The notes below the pieces were generated by a model, which ran no database searches, was not told where the DNA came from, and worked only from the letters and a program-made list of their open reading frames with translations. Made by a program: the position numbers and the translations under genes. From Siccirubricoccus deserti (GTDB taxonomy: Bacteria > Pseudomonadota > Alphaproteobacteria > Acetobacterales > Acetobacteraceae): a stretch of DNA of 64,000 nt. The stretch lies in NCBI RefSeq assembly GCF_014283215.1, contig NZ_JACOMF010000014.1, positions 1-64,000 on the forward strand. Reading direction: 5' to 3'. Below are positions 35,823 to 45,018 of this stretch, piece by piece (the first letter of the stretch is position 1; every line of letters begins with the position of its first letter).

Positions 35823-36391
35823 CTGCATGGACGGATGAGGTGCTATCGGCCGCGCTGAAGGCTCTGCCCGAGGCATACCGCCGGCCGTGATCCTTGGCGG
35901 CCATGCCGGACAGGGCCGCGGGGATCTCTGCGCCGTGACCTGGGGCGCCTATGACGGGCAGAACATCCCGGTCAAGTAGAAGTAAGGATCGGCAGGTTGA
36001 GAAGCCAACCCTAACCATTCCTGTTCATACAGATCTGAAGCTACGCCTCGACGCATGGAAGGCGGAGAGCGCCGCCCGCAAAACGCCGACCACGCATATC
36101 CTGACCAGCCCGCGCGGACTGCCATGGACACCACCCTATCCCAGGCGGGTGTTAACCGAGCAGGTCAAGGCCCTGGCCTTTGGCCGGCTCACGGTGCATG
36201 GGTTCAGGAAACCATGCGCGACATGTGTAGCCGAGGCCGGCTGCACGGCGCACCAGATCGTGGCAGCAGGCGGGTGGCGGACCCTGGCCATGGTCCAGCA
36301 CTACGACCGCTCGGCCGATCAGGAGGACCTCGCCAGAGCCGCCATCGTGACACTAGAAGGCGCCAAGCGAGAAAACGCGGAAAACACTTAG
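35823..36391 (+). pseudogene. Decayed tyrosine recombinase, C-terminal half
   Basis: In-frame pieces spread over several frames align end to end with an integrase catalytic domain. They are AWTDEVLSAALKALPEAYRR, then VILGGHAGQGRGDLCAVTWGAYDGQNI, then (after stops at about 35977-36000) LTIPVHTDLKLRLDAWKAE, and finally RLTVHGFRKPCATCVAEAGC and WRTLAMVQHYDRSADQEDL. The box I Arg is replaced (AGQGRGDL where GQRRGDL is usual) and the box II Gly-His is AGGW. It is therefore inactive even apart from the stops. The last 146 residues remain open from 35951 but have no function of their own. Confidence 0.75.
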
Positions 36392-36407
36392 CAGAGGATT
36401 GAAAACA

Positions 36408-36662
36408 TTGCGCGCGATCTTTGTCATGGTGAAATGCGAAATGGGCCACGCCTACCGCGTCGCCCGCGAAATGGCGGATAATATCCCGGAGCTGTCGGAG
36501 ATGCATTCCATCTCCGGCCAGTACGATCTGATGGGAAAATTCTATCTCGAGCCCGACCAGGACATCGGCTTGTTCGTGGTGGAGACACTGCAGACCGTGC
36601 CCGGGGTGAAGGACACCTACACGCTGCAGACCTTCAACGCCTTCTCCGCCGGGAAAACCTGA
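36408..36662 (+). CDS. Stand-alone Lrp/AsnC ligand-binding (RAM) domain protein
   Basis: This protein of about 84 aa consists only of the AsnC-type effector domain: RAIFVMVKCEMGHAYRVA, then ISGQYDLMGKFYLEPDQDIGLFV, then VPGVKDTYTLQTFNAF. There is no HTH. Such proteins assemble into octamers that bind amino acids and may modulate full-length Lrp relatives. Start: TTG 36408 gives the family-like N-terminus with AGAGGA 9 bases upstream. TTG 36399 would add three residues. It is complete despite its position beside the recombinase graveyard. Confidence 0.88.
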   Translation: MRAIFVMVKCEMGHAYRVAREMADNIPELSEMHSISGQYDLMGKFYLEPDQDIGLFVVETLQTVPGVKDTYTLQTFNAFSAGKT

Positions 36663-36785
36663 CCCAGCGGCCACGAAGCCGCCCGATTTCCGCCACCCCT
36701 GCCCCGGTTCCGCCCGACCTCGCCGCGAAGCGGCCCGATGGCCGCCGCGACCGGGTGGCAGGATGCGCGTCGAGGAGATAATCCG

Positions 36786-37019
36786 ATGACGCGCATTCTG
36801 TCTGCCCTCGCCCTCTCCACCGCCCTGCTGCTCGGTGGCTGCCAGAATCTGGATGGTTCGACCAACTGGGGCAATACGCTGCTGCTGGGCGCCGGCCTCG
36901 GCGCCGCCGCCGGGCTGGTCGCCGGCGCCGCGACCGACCGGCCAAACCACCACGCGCACGGCTACGGGCGTCGGGGCTACGGCCCGGGCTATGGGCATGG
37001 CCGCTATCGCGGCTGGTAG
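36786..37019 (+). CDS. Small lipoprotein with glycine-rich tail
   Basis: This 77-aa protein has a signal peptide ending in the lipobox LLGGC (Cys20), then a short Gly/Ala hydrophobic segment (LLLGAGLGAAAGLVAGA) resembling a glycine-zipper. A His/Gly/Tyr/Arg-rich tail (HGYGRRGYGPGYGHG) follows. It has a good GAGGAGA ribosome site. Probably anchored in the outer membrane; function unknown. Confidence 0.8.
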   Translation: MTRILSALALSTALLLGGCQNLDGSTNWGNTLLLGAGLGAAAGLVAGAATDRPNHHAHGYGRRGYGPGYGHGRYRGW

Positions 37020-37025
37020 GGCGCC

Positions 37026-38534
37026 TCAGCCGAAGCCGAGGAATCCTTCCATGCCGGCGATCGGCGCCGCCGCCCGCAGCGCCGCCGGATCGGGCAGCGG
37101 CCGGCCGAGCACCGCATCTCCGGCCAGCGCCTGCTCCAGCGCCGTGGCGACCCCCAGCACGAAGGCGTCGCCACCACGCGGGCCGACGATCTGGAGGCCG
37201 AAGGGCATGCCCCGCTCATCTATGCCGAGCGGCAGCGAGACCGCCGGATGGCCGGCCAGGGTCACGTAATAGGCGAGCGCCAGCCAGTGGAAGTAGGTGC
37301 GGGTCGGCTGGCCGTCGATCTCCGCCGGATAGAGCTCCCGCCAGTTCCGCGGGCTGATGGTGATGGCCGGCGTCACCAGCACGTCATGCTCGGCGAAGAA
37401 GCGCTGGAAATCGCGGTAGATCCGGGTCTGGGAGGCGGCGGCGCGGGCGGCGTCGACCAGGCTGTAGCGCAGCCCCTCCTCGACATTGGCGATGATGTTG
37501 GGGCCGCAATCCTGCGGCCGGGTGCGCACCTTCTCACCATGCGCGGTCAGCATGCCCTGGGCGCGCAGCACCTCGAAGGCCTCGTCGCCGCCGCTGCAAT
37601 CAGGATGCGCCGCCTCGGCGGAGCGGAACAGCGGGGCGATGGCGGCGACGCGCTGGCGGAAGGCGCGGCGGATCAGCTGCTCGGTCGGCGCCTGGCCGAA
37701 ATCCTCGGAGAACGCCAGGCGCAGCCCGGCCAGATCGATGCTGCGCGGCGGGTGGAACAGCCCCGCCTCGCCGCGCACCGGGCGGGCGTGCAGCGTATAG
37801 GCCAGCGGGTCGCGGGCATCGTCGGAGACCATGGCCGAGAGCAGCAGGCAGGCATCGGCCATGTTGCGCGCCATCGGCCCGAGCACCGGCAGCGGCGACC
37901 AGCCATGCGGCCGCTTCTCCGAAGGAACCAGCCCCGGGCTTGGCCGATAGCCGACGATGCCGCTGAAGGCCGCCGGGTTGCGCAGCGAGCCGCCGGTGTC
38001 GGAACCCGTGCACAGCGGCGCCATCCCGGTCGCCAGCGCCACCGCCGAGCCGCCGGAGGAGCCGGCCGCCGAGCGGGTGTTGTCGAAGGGATTGCCGGTC
38101 GCGCCATAGACCCGGTTGCGGGTATTGGCGCCGGCGCCAAACTCCGGGGTGTTGGTCTTGCCGATGACGATGCCACCGGCGGCGCGGATGCGTGCCACCA
38201 TGCCGCAATCCTGCTCCGGCACGAAATCGGCGAAGATCGGGCTGCCATAGGTGGTGCGCAGCCCGGCTGTCTCGTCCAGATCCTTGATGCCGACCGGAAG
38301 GCCGTGCAGCGGGCCGAGGCTCTCTCCGGTCATCACCGCCTGCTCGGCCGCCTTCGCCGCGACACGGGCGCGCTCCGCATCCAGCGCCACCATGGCGTTG
38401 ACCGCCGGGTTCACCGCCGCGGTGCGGGCCAGGCAGCTTTCCAGCAGCTCGACCGGCGAAAGCGCCTTGCGGCCGATCAGCCGGCGAGCTTCGGTCGCGG
38501 TCAGGTCGCAGGGTTCGGTCGCCATCCGTGTCAC
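37026..38534 (-). CDS. Amidase (amidase signature family)
   Basis: This protein of about 502 aa has the Ser-cisSer-Lys triad of the amidase signature family: Lys in [13 protein letters not shown], Ser in [17 protein letters not shown], and Ser in [16 protein letters not shown]. It hydrolyses an amide; the substrate is unknown. The GTG at 38534 overlaps the macrodomain gene stop (GTGA), so the pair is translationally coupled. ATG 38525 is the alternative start. Confidence 0.93.
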   Translation of the reverse strand: MTRMATEPCDLTATEARRLIGRKALSPVELLESCLARTAAVNPAVNAMVALDAERARVAAKAAEQAVMTGESLGPLHGLPVGIKDLDETAGLRTTYGSPIFADFVPEQDCGMVARIRAAGGIVIGKTNTPEFGAGANTRNRVYGATGNPFDNTRSAAGSSGGSAVALATGMAPLCTGSDTGGSLRNPAAFSGIVGYRPSPGLVPSEKRPHGWSPLPVLGPMARNMADACLLLSAMVSDDARDPLAYTLHARPVRGEAGLFHPPRSIDLAGLRLAFSEDFGQAPTEQLIRRAFRQRVAAIAPLFRSAEAAHPDCSGGDEAFEVLRAQGMLTAHGEKVRTRPQDCGPNIIANVEEGLRYSLVDAARAAASQTRIYRDFQRFFAEHDVLVTPAITISPRNWRELYPAEIDGQPTRTYFHWLALAYYVTLAGHPAVSLPLGIDERGMPFGLQIVGPRGGDAFVLGVATALEQALAGDAVLGRPLPDPAALRAAAPIAGMEGFLGFG

Positions 38535-39049
38535 GTCGCAAGTTCCTTTTCGTAGAGCGCCAGGGTGCGGTCGTCGAAGCAGGCGAGGATTATGTCCACC
38601 GAGGCATGCGCCGCGAGTGCCTCCCGCAGCGTCGCCACGGCGATGGCGCAGGCCGCTTCGGCCGGGTAGCCGTAGACACCGGTGGAGATCGCCGGAAAGG
38701 CGATGGAGCGCCCGCCGACGCCATGCAGCAGCGCGAGGGCGGCGCGGTAGCAGCCGGCGAGCAGCGCCGCCTCCCCTGCCCCACCGCCCTGCCAGACCGG
38801 GCCGACGGCGTGGATCACATGCCGCGCCTTCAGCCGGAAGCCGGGGGTGATCCGCGCTTCGCCGGTCGGGCAGCCGCCGAGCCGGCGGCAGGCGGCGAGC
38901 AACTCCGGCCCGGCGGCGCGATGCACCGCGCCATCCACCCCGCCGCCGCCGCGCAACGCGGCATTGGCCGCGGTGACGATGGCGTCGACCTCGAGGGTGG
39001 TGATGTCGGCTTTCAGGGCACGCAGCATGGCAGACCGGTCCTGACGCAA
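38531..39049 (-). CDS. Macrodomain protein (ADP-ribose/O-acetyl-ADP-ribose hydrolase type)
   Basis: This protein of about 172 aa is a single macrodomain. It has [37 protein letters not shown], where the Asn/Asp and GGGGVDGA loops bind the distal ribose as in MacroD/YmdB. It continues with [12 protein letters not shown] and the phosphate loop [13 protein letters not shown]. It probably removes ADP-ribose from proteins or hydrolyses O-acetyl-ADP-ribose. ATG 39028 (MLRALKADI) gives the family N-terminus; ATG 39049 adds seven residues. It is upstream of and overlapping the amidase. Confidence 0.9.
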   Translation of the reverse strand: MRQDRSAMLRALKADITTLEVDAIVTAANAALRGGGGVDGAVHRAAGPELLAACRRLGGCPTGEARITPGFRLKARHVIHAVGPVWQGGGAGEAALLAGCYRAALALLHGVGGRSIAFPAISTGVYGYPAEAACAIAVATLREALAAHASVDIILACFDDRTLALYEKELAT

Positions 39050-39193
39050 GGTCGGGGAGGAGGCTGTCCTCCTCAGGCCCTACCTGCCAGGGGTCGGGCG
39101 CCCCCTGGACCGGCCTGAGTCGAACTCACGGCGTCCAAGGGCCCTTCGGCCCTCGGCGGTGGGGGCGCAGGGGAAACAGCGTCTCCCCCACTC
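39050..39193. terminator. Hairpin-rich intergenic stretch
   Basis: Short inverted repeats occur here: GAGGAGG/CCTCCTC at about 39057-39075, TGAGT-CGA-ACTCA at about 39115, and a pyrimidine/purine complementary pair around 39160-39190. Both neighbours are on the minus strand. This is probably the 3' end of the gamma-glutamyltransferase transcript. No coding frame. Confidence 0.35.
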
Positions 39194-40807
39194 TCAGAAC
39201 CCCAGCGCACACCCATCCTTGCGCGGATCGCTGCCACCCACCAGCAACCCGCGCTTCCGGTCGATCAGGATGGCCTGGCCACCGCCATGCGGCTTTTCGA
39301 TCTGCGCCACCTCATGGCCAAGCCGCGACAGCCGATCGAGCACCGCTGTCGGGATGCCGCGCTCCACCTGCACCACGCCCTTCGCCGGAGAGGGGAAGAG
39401 CCGCGGGCAATCGATCGCCTCCTGCACGTCCAGGCCGAATTCGAAGTGGTTGGTCAGGAACAGCGTCTGCCCCATCGGCTGGAAATGCCCACCCATGACG
39501 CCATAGGGCATGATGCATTCGCCATCCTTCATCACCATCCCGGGGATGATGGTGTGCAGCGGCCGCTTGTTCGGCGCGATGCAATTCGGGTGGCCTTCCT
39601 GCAGGCGGAAGCCGAAACCGCGGTTGTGCAGCATCACCCCCGACTTCTCGGCCAGGATGCCGCTGCCGAAGCTCTCGAACAGGGAGTTGATGAAGGAACA
39701 GGCGTTGCCGTCCTGGTCCACCACGCAGAGATAGACGGTGTCCTTGTGCCGCGTCAGGTCGCCCGGGCCCGCCGGCGGCAGCGTCCTCATCGCCCGGTCG
39801 TCGCGGATCAGCCCGCGCAACGCCGCCAGGTAGCCAGGGTCGGTCAGCGCCGCCACCGGGACATCCGCCTGGGACGGATCGGCGAGGAAGGCGTCGCGAT
39901 CGCGGTAGACCAGCCGCGCCGCCTCGATATGGCGGTGGTAGCGCTCGGCGCTGATCGGCCCCTGGGCCGGCGTGTCGAAGCCGCCCAGGATGCCGAGGAT
40001 CTGCAGCACATGCATCCCCGACCCGTTCGGCGGGCACTGGAACACCTGCATGCCGCGCCAGCCGATGCTGATCGGCTCGACGAACTCCGCCTGGGTCAGG
40101 CCGCGGGCGAAATCCTCCTCGGTGTGCAGCCCGCCGAGGGCACGCAGCGCGGCCACCATGTCGGCGGCGATCTCTCCTTCGTAGAAGGCACGGGCGCCGC
40201 GTTCGGCAATGGCCCGGAGCGTCCGGCCCAGCTCCGGCTGGACGAAGCGATGCCCGACCGCGGGCGCCTCGCCATCCACCATGAAGCGGCGGGCGGAGGC
40301 CTCGTTGCCGCGCAGCTTGCCAGCGGCTGCGGCCCAATCGGCGGCGACCCGCGGGTGGACCGGCCAGCCTTCCTCGGCGCAGCGGATCGCCGGGCGCAGC
40401 AGCTCGCCGAGCGGCTTCCGGCCATGGGTCCGGTTCAGCAACTCCCAGGCGGAGATCGCGCCGGGCACCGTCACCACATGCGGGGAGGTGTTGACCAGGG
40501 TGCTGACCTGGCGGCTGCGCAGCGCCTCCGGCGTCGCCGCCGCCGGCGCCCGGCCGCTGCCGTTCATGGCGACGACCTTGCCGGTGCCGGCCGGGGCGTA
40601 GAGGCAGAAGCAGTCGCCGCCGATGCCGGTGGACTGCGGCTCGACCACGCCGAGCACCGCGACGGCGGCGATGGCGGCGTCCAGCGCATTGCCGCCGGAT
40701 TTCAGCACCTCGAGCGCGGTCAGGGTGGCGATTGGCATGGAGGTCGCGGCCATCCCGCCGGTGGCGTAGACCGCGCTGCGGCCAGGGGCGTGGAAATCGC
40801 GCTTCAT
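39194..40807 (-). CDS. Gamma-glutamyltransferase-family Ntn hydrolase
   Basis: This protein of about 537 aa has the GGT family start ([45 protein letters not shown]) and a self-processing Thr in [16 protein letters not shown] that becomes the N-terminus of the small subunit. The segment after the Thr ([12 protein letters not shown] and [10 protein letters not shown]) resembles the HpxW/oxamate-amidohydrolase branch as much as true glutathione hydrolases, so the substrate is open. No signal peptide is visible at ATG 40807, which suggests a cytoplasmic location, unlike classical periplasmic Ggt. It is divergent from csaA. Confidence 0.88.
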   Translation of the reverse strand: MKRDFHAPGRSAVYATGGMAATSMPIATLTALEVLKSGGNALDAAIAAVAVLGVVEPQSTGIGGDCFCLYAPAGTGKVVAMNGSGRAPAAATPEALRSRQVSTLVNTSPHVVTVPGAISAWELLNRTHGRKPLGELLRPAIRCAEEGWPVHPRVAADWAAAAGKLRGNEASARRFMVDGEAPAVGHRFVQPELGRTLRAIAERGARAFYEGEIAADMVAALRALGGLHTEEDFARGLTQAEFVEPISIGWRGMQVFQCPPNGSGMHVLQILGILGGFDTPAQGPISAERYHRHIEAARLVYRDRDAFLADPSQADVPVAALTDPGYLAALRGLIRDDRAMRTLPPAGPGDLTRHKDTVYLCVVDQDGNACSFINSLFESFGSGILAEKSGVMLHNRGFGFRLQEGHPNCIAPNKRPLHTIIPGMVMKDGECIMPYGVMGGHFQPMGQTLFLTNHFEFGLDVQEAIDCPRLFPSPAKGVVQVERGIPTAVLDRLSRLGHEVAQIEKPHGGGQAILIDRKRGLLVGGSDPRKDGCALGF

Positions 40808-40944
40808 GGGGTGGTCTTTCGTGTTCGACGGGCGGTCCTGTTCCGATCCTGTTGCATGGCCCCGCTGGGACGGCAACCACTCCCCGGCCCGCTGGCCGCT
40901 CGCCGCCCTTCCCCTCGCGGCCCGAGACGCGCTATGCCAGCGGC

Positions 40945-41286
40945 ATGGGAGACCAGATCGCCTTCGCCGATTTCGAGAAAGTCGATATCCGGGTCGGCAC
41001 CGTTATCGACGCCCAGCCCTTCCCGGAGGCGCGGAAGCCGGCGATCAAGCTCTGGGTCGATTTCGGCAGCGTTATCGGGGTGAAGCGCAGCTCCGCCCAG
41101 CTCACCGTGCATTACCCGCCGGATCGGCTGATCGGCCGGCAGGTGCTGGCGGTGGTGAATTTCCCACCGCGGCAGATCGGCCCCTTTGTCTCCGAGGTGC
41201 TGGTGCTGGGCGCGCCGGACGAGAATGGTGCGGTGGTGCTGCTACGCCCCGACCTCAAGGTACCCGATGGCGGGCGGATGTTCTGA
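40945..41286 (+). CDS. csaA: CsaA-like tRNA-binding-domain protein
   Basis: This 113-aa OB-fold protein carries the CsaA signature [32 protein letters not shown], then [34 protein letters not shown] and [11 protein letters not shown]. CsaA dimers bind tRNA and have chaperone-like activity linked to export in other bacteria. The TGA overlaps the ATG of the phosphoribosyltransferase (TGATG). Confidence 0.92.
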   Translation: MGDQIAFADFEKVDIRVGTVIDAQPFPEARKPAIKLWVDFGSVIGVKRSSAQLTVHYPPDRLIGRQVLAVVNFPPRQIGPFVSEVLVLGAPDENGAVVLLRPDLKVPDGGRMF

Positions 41287-41795
41287 TGGCCGAGGCGCCT
41301 GCCCCGGCCCCGAAGCCGTCGCCGCGCTACTACACCGTGTCCTGGGACCAGCTCCACCGCGACAGCAAGGCGCTGGCCTGGCGGCTGGTGGAGCGTGGCG
41401 GGTTCCGTGGCGTTGTGGCCGTCACCCGTGGCGGGCTGATCCCGGCGGCGATCGTGGCGCGGGAGCTGGAGTGCCGAATCATCGAGACCGTCTCCGTCGT
41501 CACCTATGAGGAAACGCTGCGCGGCACGCCACAGGTGGTGAAGCCGCCCACCGCCGCCGGCGACGGCGAGGGCTGGCTGCTGGTGGACGATCTGATCGAC
41601 ACTGGAACCACCGCGAAGGCGGTGCGGGCGCTGCTGCCGAAGGCGCATTTCGCCACGGTCTACGCCAAGCCGGCGGGCCGGCCGGCGGTCGACACCTTCA
41701 TCACCGAGGTCAGCCAGGACACCTGGATCCTGTTCCCCTGGGACACGGAAGCGCGATTTGTAGAACCGATCGCTAGATCAACCAATCAGCCGTGA
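41286..41795 (+). CDS. gpt: Xanthine-type phosphoribosyltransferase with element-supplied C-terminus
   Basis: This 169-aa protein has the PRPP loop [16 protein letters not shown] and the Gpt-like start [20 protein letters not shown] with [19 protein letters not shown]. It recycles xanthine/guanine to nucleotides. An integrative element has inserted at codon about 150. The sequence from [20 protein letters not shown] onward comes from the element, whereas the displaced original ending FPWDTEAQFVPPIARR with its stop is found at 47848-47898. The reading frame is restored with only a few changed residues, so the enzyme is probably still active. Confidence 0.9.
   Translation: MAEAPAPAPKPSPRYYTVSWDQLHRDSKALAWRLVERGGFRGVVAVTRGGLIPAAIVARELECRIIETVSVVTYEETLRGTPQVVKPPTAAGDGEGWLLVDDLIDTGTTAKAVRALLPKAHFATVYAKPAGRPAVDTFITEVSQDTWILFPWDTEARFVEPIARSTNQP
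41733..41746. repeat. attL core, TTCCCCTGGGACAC
   Basis: This copy lies inside the gpt reading frame. The identical 14-mer recurs at 47848. Downstream of each copy the sequences are similar but diverged (GGAAGCGC versus CGAGGCGC), as expected when an element brings its own version of the target gene's end. Confidence 0.88.
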
Positions 41796-42001
41796 GGCCA
41801 CGCTTACAAATCTGATTCTGTTAGTTTTTTTGGTTTCATATTCTTGCCCTGGGCCACACCACCTCTCTCCTTTCGCGTGCAATTCGTAGGTATTAGGCGC
41901 AATTACGGGCGAAATCGGGGGAGGAATGTATGGTGCTTGTATGAGTTGCGGAGCGCCCATACACGGCCTAAAGCGGACACCTGATCCCATAAGGCCCCCA
42001 T
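41796..42001. promoter_or_regulatory. AT-rich leader of the integrase gene
   Basis: These 206 bp hold a T-run (about 41820-41832) after the gpt stop, AT-rich DNA, and GGGGGAGGAATG at about 41917-41930. The stretch should hold the integrase promoter and arm-type sites. No clear iterons could be recognised. Confidence 0.4.
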
Positions 42002-43300
42002 GTGCCGACGATCCGCCTCCGCACCGAAGCCCCCTCGCTGACCTGCCCGCCCGACCGGGTACAGGTTTATTTCACCGACCTCGAAACGCAGCGGCTCCGC
42101 CTTCGGGTGGCCCGCAGCGGGCGGCATGTTTGGGACTGGCGCGCCGGGCAACGGACGGAGTTGCTGGGCCGTTTCGATCCCGCCGGGGAGCGCGGCCTGA
42201 CCTATCAGGAGGCCAAAAGGCGCGCCGACGCGCTGAACGCTGCGCTTGATCGCGGGCACAGCGTGGAGTCCGCTATCGCCACGCCGCGCGTCCGAACCGT
42301 CACCGAAATGTGCGAGCACTATCTGACTAAGAAGGTCCGCGACTTCACCCGCACCCGGCGGCCGAAGGCCACGGAGGCTGGCACGCGCTCGTCGTTGAAG
42401 CCCTTGCTGGCGCGCTACGGCGAAGAGCGGGTCATCGACCTCAGCCGCGAAATGATCCTCCGCGTCGTGGAGGCTGCCGGGCTGGCCAACCGGCCCGCGG
42501 GGATGAAGCTGGTCAAGGCGCTGCGTGCAGCGTTCAACTACTGCCAGCGTAGCGGCGTCCTAGCTCCGTTCGGCCGCGACGGCGCGCCACTGACCAACCC
42601 GGCCTCCAACCTCATCCGCGACGAGCGCTTGCTGAAAGTACGCAACCGCAACAGCTACGCGGCCTCACTGAGCGACGCCAAGATCGTGGCGCTGATGCGC
42701 GGCATCGGACGCGCGAAAGGTGTTTGGGACGGCGGGCGGCGCGCGAGGCCGGGCATCGACGAAGTCCCAATGCGGTGGCCCGCGGGGTATCTCGCCGTCG
42801 AGTTCTTGATCCATACCGGCTGCCGCCGCGCGGAAGCCGAACTGCTGCACGTGGGCGACATCTTGGGGGACGTGGCGGTCATCGGGGAGCACAAAACCGA
42901 CGACACGGGCGCGAAGCGGGTTCACCTCTCGCCTCAGGCCCTCCGCGTGCTGGACGAAGCCGCGCGCCTCCGCGAGAGCATGCGCTACAGCGGGCCGTTG
43001 GTGTTCCCTGGACAGGCCGGAGAGGTCATAACTTCGGTCAACGATTGCCTCGACACCGCCTGCCAGGTTGCGGGCATCCGGCGGCTGATCGTCCACAATC
43101 TCCGCAGCGTCTACATCAACTTCGCCGTCAGGCAGGGCACGCCGCTTGAAGTGGTGCAGCGGAACGTCGGCCACCGCAACATCGCCACGACGCGCCAGCA
43201 CTACCGGCTGGTTGAGGACCAAATTCGCAAGCAGGCCGCCGACGAAGTATCGGCAGCGATCGACCGGCTGCTGGCAATGGAGACATCGGAGGCCGCGTAG
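42002..43300 (+). CDS. Tyrosine-type site-specific integrase of the gpt element
   Basis: This protein of about 432 aa has an N-terminal arm-binding domain (PTIRLRTEAPSLTCPPDRVQVYFTDLETQRLRLRVARSGRHVW), a core-binding domain, and a catalytic domain. The catalytic domain has Arg in TGCRRAEAELL, Lys in GEHKTDDTGAK, HNLRS (His-x-x-Arg), His in NVGHRNIATT and the nucleophile Tyr in RQHYRLVED. GTG 42002 is used; the overlapping ATG at 42000 is in another frame. Its place next to attL agrees with a role in insertion and excision. Related in motif style to the integrase at 319-1788 but clearly different in sequence. Confidence 0.94.
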   Translation: MPTIRLRTEAPSLTCPPDRVQVYFTDLETQRLRLRVARSGRHVWDWRAGQRTELLGRFDPAGERGLTYQEAKRRADALNAALDRGHSVESAIATPRVRTVTEMCEHYLTKKVRDFTRTRRPKATEAGTRSSLKPLLARYGEERVIDLSREMILRVVEAAGLANRPAGMKLVKALRAAFNYCQRSGVLAPFGRDGAPLTNPASNLIRDERLLKVRNRNSYAASLSDAKIVALMRGIGRAKGVWDGGRRARPGIDEVPMRWPAGYLAVEFLIHTGCRRAEAELLHVGDILGDVAVIGEHKTDDTGAKRVHLSPQALRVLDEAARLRESMRYSGPLVFPGQAGEVITSVNDCLDTACQVAGIRRLIVHNLRSVYINFAVRQGTPLEVVQRNVGHRNIATTRQHYRLVEDQIRKQAADEVSAAIDRLLAMETSEAA

Positions 43301-43432
43301 CCGAACACCACTGCACGAAGATACGCGAGCGGCCCGGCGGGCCGATCAAGCTCATCACGTGTAGCATAGCAGATGCGCACGGGGCACGGGCTCTGGCGCA
43401 GAGTTCGGGGAACCATGCTGGCTAAATAGCCG

Positions 43433-43783
43433 GTGAAACCCTTCGACCCTGCCGCTCTACGTGACCGCCTGGCACGCACCGGCCTTCGGTTCGGCTGGCC
43501 CACCGCCACCGACCTCGCCCTCCACCCGCACGTCGTCGTCCTGCACGACCTCTCCCGCGCCAAGCTCGGCGACTGGCGCTTCGTTCGCGTGTTCCAGACC
43601 GCCCGTGCCGCCGCCGCGCGGCTCGCGCCCGGCGCCCATCTCGTCGAGGCCATCTACGAGCAGCACCAGCGTACCGGCTACAAGTTCCGGTTCGCCACCT
43701 CGATGGCCGCGCTGCGCTTCCGGCTGTGCTACTCCGCAGCCCTCGCCGGGCGACCGTCTCCCTTGATCTCGGGAGGCCGGTGA
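43433..43783 (+). CDS. Hypothetical protein, first gene of the HUH-protein operon
   Basis: This 116-aa protein is basic, with no membrane helix. RFGWPTATDLALHPHVVVLHDLSRAKLGDWRFVRVFQTA and the helical middle suggest a compact alpha/beta domain, but I do not recognise the family. GTG 43433 is the first start. The stop abuts the ATG of the next gene, so the three genes 43433-44967 look like one transcript. Confidence 0.6.
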   Translation: MKPFDPAALRDRLARTGLRFGWPTATDLALHPHVVVLHDLSRAKLGDWRFVRVFQTARAAAARLAPGAHLVEAIYEQHQRTGYKFRFATSMAALRFRLCYSAALAGRPSPLISGGR

Positions 43784-44050
43784 ATGGCTACCCGCAAGCC
43801 CCTCAAGCCGGGCGACATGACCCGGCGGATGGAGCGCGTCGCCACCATCCACGCAAAGCTCGACGACGAGCGCGCCCGACACCGCGACAAGATGCGCGAC
43901 CTCGCCCTCGCGCGCACCGAGGCAGAGGCGATGGACAAGCCAGCCGCGCGGCTGGCCCGCATGAACCGCATCACGCAGCAGGAGGCGGCCGAGCGCGACC
44001 GTCACCGCCGGGCGGTGGCGCGGCTACGCGAGCGGATCGCATCCGCATGA
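43784..44050 (+). CDS. Small highly charged helical (coiled-coil) protein
   Basis: This 88-aa protein is almost wholly helix-forming, with alternating Arg/Glu/Asp runs (HRDKMRDLALARTEAEAMDK). It starts directly after the preceding stop and overlaps the next gene by ATGA. It may be a DNA- or partner-binding accessory of the downstream HUH-like protein. The family is unknown. Confidence 0.65.
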   Translation: MATRKPLKPGDMTRRMERVATIHAKLDDERARHRDKMRDLALARTEAEAMDKPAARLARMNRITQQEAAERDRHRRAVARLRERIASA

Positions 44051-44967
44051 CCGCGCGCAGCAACCGCATCGTGATCTCGGCGCGCGAGCAGGCCGACGCC
44101 GAAATGGCCGCGATCTTCGCCGCGTCGGATGACCCGGCGCTCCGTGCGCTTGCCGAGAGGATGGTGCGCTGCCAGCAGTCGCGGGCCGAGAAGTCGCGGT
44201 GGCGCGACCTCCGCGATGTCATCCGAGTGGGATGGGGCTACCAGTGCAAGACCGTGGCCTGCTCGGCCTGTCGTCGTGCCCACCACATCCGCGAATGGCA
44301 GGTTAGGGTCCATGACCGCTTCGTCGATGCCGACAACGAGGATTGCAGCCTGGTGACAGTCCACCTCGCGCGTGTCGGCGACCTGAATGACATCCGCGAG
44401 GTGGTGGCGGGTGCGCGCCGAGCATTCCGTGATCTGCGCGACCGGCAGGCACGTCAGCGGCACCGCTGGCGCAGCGTCGAGGTGGCGGGCGTCGTGGAGG
44501 TAGACGCGATGGCGTCGGGCGACGTTCCGCTTCTCTTGTCCGACCGCGCCGCGATGCTGCCCTGCCTGCCGATGGTCGGTGCGGCCGGGCCGGTGGTTTG
44601 GCTTCCGCACCTCCATGCGGCCGTTCACCACCCTGACGTGGACAGGGCGGAACTGCGGGCGGCTCTGGAAGCGCGGTGGGAAGGCCCGCACCGTGTGGAC
44701 GTGCGAGAGTTCCACAGCGACAAGCTCGCTGGGGAGAACGCCGCCGATATCAACGGCTACGCCTCCAAATTCGATGCCTGCACCAACACGGACGGGATCG
44801 AGGAGCCGTGGCCCGTGTCGTGGCGGGCCGAGTGGTGGGGCTGGCTGCACTCGCTCCGCCGTGGCCTTGAACCGATGCGCGTCTCGTTCAAGCCGATGAA
44901 GGCGGTGGTGCCACTGCATGTGGTTCGCTGCGTCGAGGTCGAGCCCATGCCGTTCATCATCGCCTGA
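44047..44967 (+). CDS. Candidate HUH-type (rolling-circle) replication initiator/nickase with zinc-knuckle N-terminus
   Basis: This 306-aa protein contains, in the right order and spacing, the marks of plasmid rolling-circle Rep proteins. There is an N-terminal Cys cluster (C67, C72, C75 with H79/H80). A beta strand LVTVHLARVGDLNDIREVVAGARRAFRDL (about 102-130) corresponds to motif I (FLTLT). A second strand RSVEVAGVVEVDA follows. The metal-binding PHLHAAVHH has His188-Leu-His190 as HUH, and a Tyr motif NGYASKF has Tyr238 and Lys241 (YxxK). These enzymes nick one strand and bind covalently to it via Tyr. No helicase domain is present. The assignment is from motif order only and needs structural confirmation. 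It is the last gene of a three-gene coupled unit in the gpt element. Confidence 0.65.
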   Translation: MTARSNRIVISAREQADAEMAAIFAASDDPALRALAERMVRCQQSRAEKSRWRDLRDVIRVGWGYQCKTVACSACRRAHHIREWQVRVHDRFVDADNEDCSLVTVHLARVGDLNDIREVVAGARRAFRDLRDRQARQRHRWRSVEVAGVVEVDAMASGDVPLLLSDRAAMLPCLPMVGAAGPVVWLPHLHAAVHHPDVDRAELRAALEARWEGPHRVDVREFHSDKLAGENAADINGYASKFDACTNTDGIEEPWPVSWRAEWWGWLHSLRRGLEPMRVSFKPMKAVVPLHVVRCVEVEPMPFIIA

Positions 44968-45018
44968 CATGTCGATCGGCTCAGGATTCGGGGAGTGTAT
45001 AAATTGGTGGGTGCCGCG

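Noticed and set aside
39050-39193. Possible tRNA-like or att sequence around GTCGAACTCAC
   Set aside because: The T-loop-like string is part of a small palindrome; no acceptor, D or anticodon stem can be folded.
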